A DNA stretch of 12,050 bases from Rubrivirga sp. (GTDB lineage: Bacteria > Bacteroidota > Rhodothermia > Rhodothermales > Rubricoccaceae). A program made the translations under genes and the position numbers. The stretch spans positions 1 through 12,050 of the forward strand of contig JAAXJP010000237.1 in assembly GCA_012269805.1 (NCBI GenBank). Direction: 5' to 3'. Shown here piece by piece: positions 6,774-12,050 of this stretch (position 1 is the first letter of the stretch; each line of letters opens with the position of its first letter). The notes under the pieces are model-generated. The model saw only the letters and a list, made by a program, of their open reading frames with translations. It searched no databases and was not told where the DNA came from.

Positions 6774-7133
6774 TCACCTCGGCTTGTAGACCTCCGTCCG
6801 CTTGATCGCGCCCGACCGCTCATACTCCCTCCACTCCCCCACCTTCTCCTCGCCCGCGTACGCCCCCTCGTCCCAGAGCGAGCCGTCCTCGGAGTACCGT
6901 CGCCAGAGCCCCTCCTGCTTGCCGTCCTGGAACGCGCCTGACTGCAGCGGCTAACCGTTCTCACGCCACCACTCCAGCTGGCCGTTGAGGTATTCCCCGG
7001 CCGCCTTCGGTTTCCTGTTCGCGTGCCAGAACCGCCACGGGCCGTGATGCTGGCCGTCCTTGAGCGGGCCTTCGCCGGAGAGCTTGCCATTGGCGAAGTG
7101 CGCCTGGGTAAGCTGGCTGGTAGTCTCGCTCAT
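6774..7133 (-). pseudogene. YwqK-like / MORN-repeat-like protein, interrupted by an in-frame TAG
   Basis: Starting at ATG 7133 the frame encodes short aromatic/Gly repeats of the toxin-antitoxin YwqK / MORN-like type (FANGKLSGEGPLKDGQHHGPW). It ends at TAG 6951-6953 after 60 residues. The same frame continues without interruption for 58 more codons with clear repeats (PLQSGAFQDGKQEGLW, then SLWDEGAYAGEEKVGEW) to TGA at 6774-6776. The sequence around the break reads ENG-stop-PLQSG where the repeat expects ENGQ, so a single CAG-to-TAG change explains it. The unit before the break is also about four residues short (NGQLEWWRENG where the repeat would give NGxLEGxWxWW). A truncated but expressed product, a sequencing error or amber read-through are alternatives. 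The start lies 24 bases after the repeat at 7157-7284. Confidence 0.8.
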
Positions 7134-7156
7134 GGTCGCTACGAGGTGGTCCTGTG

Positions 7157-7284
7157 GCAGAACCGTGGACCGCTCAGCCGCAGCACGCTGACGGCTGGCG
7201 GTGTGGACGAGGCAACGTAGGCGCCAGCGCTCGGATGAGGCGAGGAGCCCGCGGGAGTTGTCGGCTTGCAGCGGTGGGGTCTGC
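7157..7284 (-). repeat. attC-like imperfect palindrome (copy 4)
   Basis: Outer 7-mers are GCAGAAC (7157-7163) and GGTCTGC (7278-7284), nearly inverted copies of each other. The inner arm CCGCTCAGCCG (7170-7180) pairs with CGGCTTGCAGCGG (7262-7274), leaving C7269 (and one T/A) unpaired. The middle box GGACGAGGCAACGTAG (7205-7220) is identical to that of the copy at 8723-8850. It is preceded, in gene direction, by the FAD monooxygenase and followed by the YwqK-like gene. Confidence 0.7.
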
Positions 7285-7403
7285 GGCGCGAAGGGCGGGT
7301 ACACCGCTTCTGCATCGCGCGCTTTCTCCGAATCCGGCGCCTTGGCGAGAAGGCCGCGGACGAGGTGCCCACGCTGGAGAGTGACCAAGGATCACCCTCC
7401 GTT

Positions 7404-8561
7404 TCACGACGCGTCCAGCATTGCCAGGCGCCGCAGGACCCGACGGCGCAGCGCCCGTATACGGAGGGCGACATTCAGCGATAACAGGACGGGGCGCAGG
7501 ACGCGCCCCTTCCCCACCAACACCAGCCGGGTGAGGTGGTTGGTGAATCGGTTGACGCCCCGTTCGATCGCGCGCCGCCGCCGTCTGGCGTACGCCGCGA
7601 GCGGGGCGCCATCGTCCGCCTCGAGCGCCTCGAGGAGCGCGTCCGTCAGCGCGTCGGCGTCCATGATCCCGGCGTTCATCCCTTGTCCCCCCACGGGGCT
7701 GTTGAGATGCGCGGCGTCGCCGGCGAGGACGACCCGCTCCTCTGCCCAACGTGAGCTCACCCTCCGGTGTAGCCGGAACTCGCTCATCCAAACCGTTTCG
7801 TACCCCGCGCCGGTTAAGAGATGCGTCACCGCGTCGTCGACCCGCGCGTCGAGCGAGCGCCGCTCATCGCCCCCTGAGAACGGGAGGATCAGCCGCCAGA
7901 GGCGCCGGTCGATGCGGATCGCGATGATCGGGCTCGGGCGTAGAGCGATTCGAGGGAACCGGAGGGACGCGCCCTCGGCCGGCACGACGTCCGCGAGCGC
8001 CGCCTCCATCTCGTACGTGATCCCCTCGAACGAGGCCCCCAGCCCCTCGCGTACGGTGCTGCGGGCGCCGTCGCACCCCGCCACGAAGCGGGCCCGAAGG
8101 TGCGTTTCCTGGCCGTCGGCCCTGTATCGAACCTCCACGCCGGAGCCCCCCTGCGAGAGTCCGACGACCTCCGAAGAGAACCGGACCTCCCCGCCCGTCG
8201 CGTCCCGAACCTCCTCATACAGGAGGCGTTCCGTCGTCGACTGAGGAAGGAGGAGCAGCCGGGCGAACGCCGTCTCGTCGCTCAGCTCTTCCAGCGGGAG
8301 GCGCAACAGGACGCGCTCGCGTTCGGCGTCCCACATCTCGACGCACGGCAGGAGGATGCCCTCCGCCTCGAACCGGTCCATCACGCCCAGCCGCGCAAGG
8401 ATTTCCTGGGTTCCTGGCCAGATGCTAGGGGCTCGCGAGTGCTCTGCCGTCCCCGGCTCCTTCTCGAGGACGAGCACGTCCACTCCCTTTCGGGCGAGGC
8501 CGAGGGCTAGGCTGAGTCCCACCGGGCCCGCGCCCACCACGACCACGTCACGCGTCTCCAT
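7404..8561 (-). CDS. FAD-dependent monooxygenase (PHBH-fold aromatic hydroxylase-like)
   Basis: A 385-residue class A flavoprotein monooxygenase, expected to use FAD, NAD(P)H and oxygen to hydroxylate an aromatic or polyketide-like substrate in the cytoplasm. All three family fingerprints are present: GAGPVG (10-15) in a Rossmann beta-alpha-beta unit ending in LVLEKE, the DG motif GCDGARSTV (162-170), and the GD motif LAGDAAHLNSPVGGQGMNAG (279-298) that binds the FAD ribityl/pyrophosphate. The C-terminus is Arg-rich with hydrophobic stretches and lacks the thioredoxin-like domain of phenol hydroxylases. It resembles the UbiH/MhpA/PgaE superfamily; the sequence does not show whether it modifies an antibiotic, a quinone or a catabolic substrate. 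It occupies its own unit between the repeats at 7157 and 8723, with an unusually long 161-base leader. Confidence 0.93.
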   Translation of the reverse strand: METRDVVVVGAGPVGLSLALGLARKGVDVLVLEKEPGTAEHSRAPSIWPGTQEILARLGVMDRFEAEGILLPCVEMWDAERERVLLRLPLEELSDETAFARLLLLPQSTTERLLYEEVRDATGGEVRFSSEVVGLSQGGSGVEVRYRADGQETHLRARFVAGCDGARSTVREGLGASFEGITYEMEAALADVVPAEGASLRFPRIALRPSPIIAIRIDRRLWRLILPFSGGDERRSLDARVDDAVTHLLTGAGYETVWMSEFRLHRRVSSRWAEERVVLAGDAAHLNSPVGGQGMNAGIMDADALTDALLEALEADDGAPLAAYARRRRRAIERGVNRFTNHLTRLVLVGKGRVLRPVLLSLNVALRIRALRRRVLRRLAMLDAS

Positions 8562-8722
8562 CGGTCTAGGTGCGGTCGCTCGACAGGGGCTCAGGGGAGG
8601 GCCAACCCATCGGCGTTTCGCGGGTCCTCGTGTGGGGTGAAGACGGCAATGCTCTCCATGGGGAGTCCCGAATAGGACATCCCGATAGACTAGGGCGCCA
8701 TCGATAATGTCTCATCAGCGCG
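8562..8722 (-). other. Long leader of the FAD monooxygenase with a 29-codon ORF
   Basis: Between the end of the attC-like repeat and the monooxygenase start are 161 bases without a recognised gene. On the minus strand, ATG 8680 to TGA 8591-8593 encodes 29 residues ending in PHEDPRNADGLALP. It begins 42 bases after the repeat, the same spacing as the cassette genes, so it could be a short leader peptide or the remnant of an older gene. I see no ribosome binding site strong enough to claim it as expressed. Confidence 0.3.
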
Positions 8723-8850
8723 CCAGAACAGGCGACCGCTCAGCCGCAGCACGCTAGCGACTGGCGGTGAGGACGAGGCAACGTAGACACCGTCGCCCAG
8801 ACGAGGCAAGAGCGCTCGCGCGTGCTGTCGGCCTCCCGCGTGGGGTCTGC
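8723..8850 (-). repeat. attC-like imperfect palindrome (copy 5)
   Basis: Outer 7-mers are CCAGAAC (8723-8729) and GGTCTGC (8844-8850). The left arm CCGCTCAGCCG (8736-8746) is identical to that of copy 4, as is the middle box GGACGAGGCAACGTAG (8771-8786), but the right arm (8829-8843) has diverged and pairs less well. The site lies 21 bases beyond the stop of the amidohydrolase. Confidence 0.68.
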
Positions 8851-8871
8851 CGCTGCGTACGGTCGGAGAAC

Positions 8872-10245
8872 TCAATCGGGCGCCCCGTCAGAGTCGTACA
8901 GACGGCCCGATCGTACGGTCGCCACGACTCGCCTCACGTTGGCGATGTCCACTGTCGGATCGGCGGATAGGATGACGAGGTCCGCGACTTTGCCCACTTC
9001 TATCGACCCATGTGTGGCTTCGATCCCGACGGCCCGTGCTCCGTGGACGGTCGCCGCCCGGATGGCCTCCATGGGGGTGAGGCCGCACTCGACCAGGGCC
9101 TCCAGCTCCGAGCCGATCGAGATGCTCCGTCTTGGACTCGAGTCCGTGCCCGCGACGATGAGGACGCCCGCCTCGTGGGCGGCCCTCGTGGCCGCGCAGG
9201 CCCATTGGCTCAGAGCCGCCGTGTCGATCCGGCTCGCGGCCTCGGCCAGGTGCTGCTGGGGGGCCGGCCTCGGTCCCCTCTGATCGCGACGTTGCCAAGC
9301 GGCGAGTGTGGGCTCTAGGAGGGTGCCCCGCCGACGCATGAGCGCGAACAACGCGTCGAAGGGCGCCCCGGAGGGGGCGACGGCGGCGAAGTCCTGACTG
9401 GGCATCCACTCGGTGATGCTCTCCGTGAAGCTCGATGGCACGTCCGGACGCGCCTCTGGGTAGAGCCCCGTACTGTGGGAGAGTACGTCGACGCCGGCCG
9501 CCACCGCGTCGCTGGGCGTGCTCGGGAAGACCGTCGCGTGACTCCACACCTTCAGGCCCTGGCGGTGCCCCTCGCGAACGATCTCGCGCAGCTGCTCCGG
9601 CGCGATCGCCGAGTAGAGCTTGAGTCCCGTCGCCCCCGTCCCCCTAGCGTCCGCGATGACCTGCACCCAGTCGCTCTCCGGCGTCACGACGCGGGACCAG
9701 GGGGCGGCCCCCGGCTCGAGCCCGGGTGCAGAGCGGCGGCTCCTGGGGTCTTGAAGGAACGGGGGGCCGAACACGGTCGCCGCGTAGTAGATGGACGGCG
9801 ACCGGATCGCGTGGGCCCTCGCCTCGCGTGCCAGCACCGCCAGCGTCCGGGCGTCTCCGCCCATGTCGCGCACCGTCGTGACCCCGGCGCTGGCGAGCGC
9901 CCGCAGCGTGGCCCGGGGGTCCGGCGTGAGAGAGACGTGGACGTGGGCGTCGATCAATCCCGGGAGGACGAACTGGCCCGACAGGTCCACGACCCTCGCT
10001 CCCGCGGGCGGGGCTTCCACCGCGCCGCTCGTGATCCTCGTGAGACGCCCGTCCTCGATGACGAGTGTGGCGTCGGGCCGCGGCGACTCCGCGGTGCCGT
10101 CGATGAGGGTCGCGTTGGTCAGGACGAGCGGCGCCCCCCGGTGTACCTCCTGTGCAGACCCGACGGGCCCAGACGTAGAGATGGCGATCAGCGAGACCAA
10201 TCCCCGGAGCCAGAGAGGCACGACCTGTGACAGGGACCGTAGCAT
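8872..10245 (-). CDS. Secreted amidohydrolase family protein (imidazolonepropionase-like)
   Basis: A 457-residue metal-dependent hydrolase with a composite beta-sandwich plus TIM-barrel layout. Residues 1-31 are a signal peptide (basic LRSLSQVVPLWLRG, hydrophobic LVSLIAIS, cleavage after GSA), so it is exported. The metal site is HVH at 101-103 in LPGLIDAHVHVSL, K209 in TGLKLYS (probable bridging carboxylated lysine), H236 in VWSHATV, H257 in LSHSTG and D368 in AGTDSS; this set is complete for the imidazolonepropionase/prolidase-like (binuclear zinc) group. The closing SIEVGKVADLVIL segment (about 415-428) is the usual return to the beta-sandwich. The substrate is probably a cyclic amide or dipeptide-like compound but cannot be specified. 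It sits alone between the repeats at 8723 and 10376, with a 130-base leader. Confidence 0.93.
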   Translation of the reverse strand: MLRSLSQVVPLWLRGLVSLIAISTSGPVGSAQEVHRGAPLVLTNATLIDGTAESPRPDATLVIEDGRLTRITSGAVEAPPAGARVVDLSGQFVLPGLIDAHVHVSLTPDPRATLRALASAGVTTVRDMGGDARTLAVLAREARAHAIRSPSIYYAATVFGPPFLQDPRSRRSAPGLEPGAAPWSRVVTPESDWVQVIADARGTGATGLKLYSAIAPEQLREIVREGHRQGLKVWSHATVFPSTPSDAVAAGVDVLSHSTGLYPEARPDVPSSFTESITEWMPSQDFAAVAPSGAPFDALFALMRRRGTLLEPTLAAWQRRDQRGPRPAPQQHLAEAASRIDTAALSQWACAATRAAHEAGVLIVAGTDSSPRRSISIGSELEALVECGLTPMEAIRAATVHGARAVGIEATHGSIEVGKVADLVILSADPTVDIANVRRVVATVRSGRLYDSDGAPD

Positions 10246-10375
10246 GGTGAGCCTTCAACGGGTCTGCGCAACGGAGGGTGGCAAACCACCGCGAGTCCAC
10301 ATGACGACGGTGGGATGAAGCTACGAATCACAGCTGTCGTGGGACGAGATCTCAGACCTTCCCGGTCGGACTGCG
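10246..10375 (-). other. Leader region of the amidohydrolase
   Basis: These 130 bases lie between the attC-like repeat and the amidohydrolase start. They contain a small hairpin (GGTGG/CCACC around 10277-10291) and no supported ORF. No confident promoter could be picked out. Confidence 0.3.
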
Positions 10376-10498
10376 GCAGAACAGTCTGCGGCTCACCCGC
10401 TAAGCGCGGCGGGCCGGTCGAACAAGGCAAGATCAGCGATGACGTTCGGAGGAGGCACGGCGGTGGAGCGTCTCGTCGGCGTGCAGCCGCGGGTCATC
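10376..10498 (-). repeat. attC-like imperfect palindrome (copy 6, at the strand switch)
   Basis: Left 7-mer GCAGAAC (10376-10382) and right 7-mer GGTCATC (10492-10498, diverged). The inner arms GCGGCTCACC (10388-10397) and GGCGTGCAGCCGC (ending 10490) are identical to those of the copy at 3909-4038, including the unpaired C at 10484, and the shared stretch CGTCGGCGTGCAGCCGCGGG extends beyond the arm. It is the only copy not preceded (in minus-strand direction) by a minus-strand gene: plus-strand genes lie to its right. Confidence 0.68.
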
Positions 10499-10533
10499 CC
10501 GCGCTCCTGCGGTGGGCACTCTCTTGGACCCAC

Positions 10534-10558
10534 GACCAGTCCATGTTTTACACTGGTC
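10534..10558. promoter_or_regulatory. Inverted repeat upstream of the HxlR-type regulator, candidate operator
   Basis: GACCAGT (10534-10540) and ACTGGTC (10552-10558) form a perfect 7-bp inverted repeat with an 11-base AT-richer spacer. It sits 59 bases upstream of the regulator start. HxlR proteins bind such symmetric sites as dimers and often control their own promoter, so this is a plausible autoregulatory operator; the TTTTACA inside the spacer could be part of a promoter. This is inference from symmetry and position. Confidence 0.45.
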
Positions 10559-10616
10559 ATTGGGCCCGAGTCATCCGTGATTCATCTGAGAGGCACCATC
10601 GGCATACAGAGGAGCC

Positions 10617-11381
10617 ATGTACCAATACGGCCAGTACTGCCCCGTTGCCCGCGCAGCGGAAATCCTCGGAGACCGATGGACACTGCTCATCGTGCGCGAC
10701 CTGCTGACCGGAACGCGCTACTTCAACGCGCTCAAGCGGGGCCTGCCTGGGATCTCGGGTACGTTGCTGGCTGATCGGCTCCGCCGGTTGCAGGACGTGG
10801 GGGTAGTAGAAAAGCGTTCCGAACTCAAGGGCCGGAGCACGACGGAGTATCTACTCACTACGGCCGGGAGTGAACTCCGGGACGTCGTCCACGCCTTGTT
10901 GATGTGGGGAGCCAAGTGGGGCTTTGGCGAGCCCAGGCCCGAGGAACTCGACCCGATCCTGCTCCTGTGGTGGATGCGAAGCCGCATTCACATCGACCGC
11001 CTGCCTGCGGAGCGCATCGTGGTCGAGTTCGACTTTCGCGGGGTGGAGAATGCTGTCTACTGGCTGATGCTCACCCGAAAGGACGTGTCGGTGTGCTTGC
11101 AACATCCCGGACACGACGTAGACGTCGTCGTCACGGCCGACCTGGCCTCGTTCTACGAGGTGTGGTTGGGGAGGCTGAGCTACGACGATGCCCTGAGAGC
11201 GAACCAGATCAACGTGGATGCCCTTCCCGCGCTCGCGTGCGACTTCCCAAACTGGTTCGCGTGGAGCGCAGCGGCGGAGGCCGTACGAGCGGCGATGCTC
11301 GATCGGGACGGAGAACGACTAGCGGTCTCGGGTGGCGGCACCGAGACGTGTGAGCCGCCGCTGCATCTCCCAAACGACTGA
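10617..11381 (+). CDS. HxlR-family winged-helix regulator with C-terminal SCP2-like domain
   Basis: A 254-residue transcription factor. Residues 1-100 are an HxlR-type winged helix: the conserved cysteine C8 in YCPVARAAEILGDRWTLLI, the recognition part GISGTLLADRLRRL (45-58), and the wing around KRSELKGRSTTEYLLT (66-81). Residues about 120-235 form a second domain resembling the SCP2 sterol-carrier fold (alternating strands, then LASFYEVWLGRLSYDDALRA), which could sense a hydrophobic ligand. HxlR proteins are normally about 110-130 residues, so this is the long two-domain form. AGAGGAG at 10608-10614 is only two bases from the ATG, a tight ribosome binding site. It is 21 bases upstream of the haloperoxidase-like gene and probably cotranscribed with and regulating it. 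Confidence 0.9.
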   Translation: MYQYGQYCPVARAAEILGDRWTLLIVRDLLTGTRYFNALKRGLPGISGTLLADRLRRLQDVGVVEKRSELKGRSTTEYLLTTAGSELRDVVHALLMWGAKWGFGEPRPEELDPILLLWWMRSRIHIDRLPAERIVVEFDFRGVENAVYWLMLTRKDVSVCLQHPGHDVDVVVTADLASFYEVWLGRLSYDDALRANQINVDALPALACDFPNWFAWSAAAEAVRAAMLDRDGERLAVSGGGTETCEPPLHLPND

Positions 11382-11402
11382 ACTCTCAAAAGGGCTTGAG
11401 CC

Positions 11403-12050
<648 letters not shown>

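Noticed and set aside
6422..7090. 222-codon frame extending the CPHC protein upstream
   Set aside because: The added N-terminus is Arg/Ser-rich shadow sequence across the YwqK-like gene; the signal peptide at ATG 6649 marks the true start.
7285..7403. Gene between the repeat and the monooxygenase stop
   Set aside because: Only an imperfect hairpin (about 7377-7401, GGAG-GTGA type stem) is seen, perhaps a terminator, without a T-run; no ORF is supported.
3011..10498. CRISPR array
   Set aside because: The repeats are about 128 bp, imperfect palindromes, spaced by whole genes of 0.7-2.3 kb; no short regular repeats or cas genes.
3011..10498. REP/MITE-type dispersed elements or a repeated structured RNA
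   Set aside because: Not fully excluded, but uniform orientation, fixed position 3' of genes, core 7-mers and the conserved bulge fit attC better. No target-site duplications or transposase are visible.

Overview
The window is about 12 kb of GC-rich bacterial DNA, with strong G/C preference at third codon positions. The tRNA nucleotidyltransferase and the DUF2243 and small CPxC proteins resemble those of the Rhodothermia (Rubricoccus/Rubrivirga-like members of the Bacteroidota side). That placement is inferred from general similarity and was not computed. The right edge ends in a run of 52 G, most likely a sequencing or assembly artefact at a contig end.  Layout. (1) 23-1684, plus strand: a housekeeping CCA-adding enzyme/poly(A) polymerase family protein with an HD domain. 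(2) 1681-2173: a short minus-strand hypothetical ORF whose frame stays open upstream without another start, then about 250 bases with a 17-bp tandem repeat. (3) 2174-10245: minus-strand genes only. In gene-reading order (right to left) they are a secreted amidohydrolase, an FAD monooxygenase, a broken YwqK/MORN-like gene, a small CPHC membrane protein overlapping a DUF2243 membrane protein, a secreted alpha/beta hydrolase, a RibD_C/dihydrofolate reductase-like protein, a second alpha/beta hydrolase and an SDR oxidoreductase. (4) 10617 to the end, plus strand: an HxlR-type regulator with an SCP2-like C-terminal half, then a 5' portion of a vanadium haloperoxidase-like gene cut off by the poly-G run.  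The main discovery is a family of six related repeats of 123-130 bp at 3011-3139, 3909-4038, 4749-4874, 7157-7284, 8723-8850 and 10376-10498, all in the same orientation. Five sit just 3' of a minus-strand gene and just 5' of the next one. Each is an imperfect palindrome with terminal 7-mers (AAC near the left end in five of six), inner arms, and in five copies one unpaired C/G at the same place in the gene-proximal arm. This is the architecture of integron attC recombination sites, and the near-uniform length recalls the VCRs of sedentary chromosomal integrons. I interpret 3 kb-10.4 kb as an integron-type cassette array, with a possible degenerate seventh site at about 6655-6742. No integrase gene lies in the window and most core 7-mers are not canonical GTTRRRY, so the integron reading is an inference; the repeat family itself is directly visible.  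The cargo is a set of unrelated single-gene accessory functions: hydrolases, oxidoreductases, a flavin hydroxylase and small membrane proteins. That mix suits a cassette array better than an operon. The plus-strand HxlR/haloperoxidase pair has its own regulatory region with a 7-11-7 inverted repeat that is a good operator candidate.
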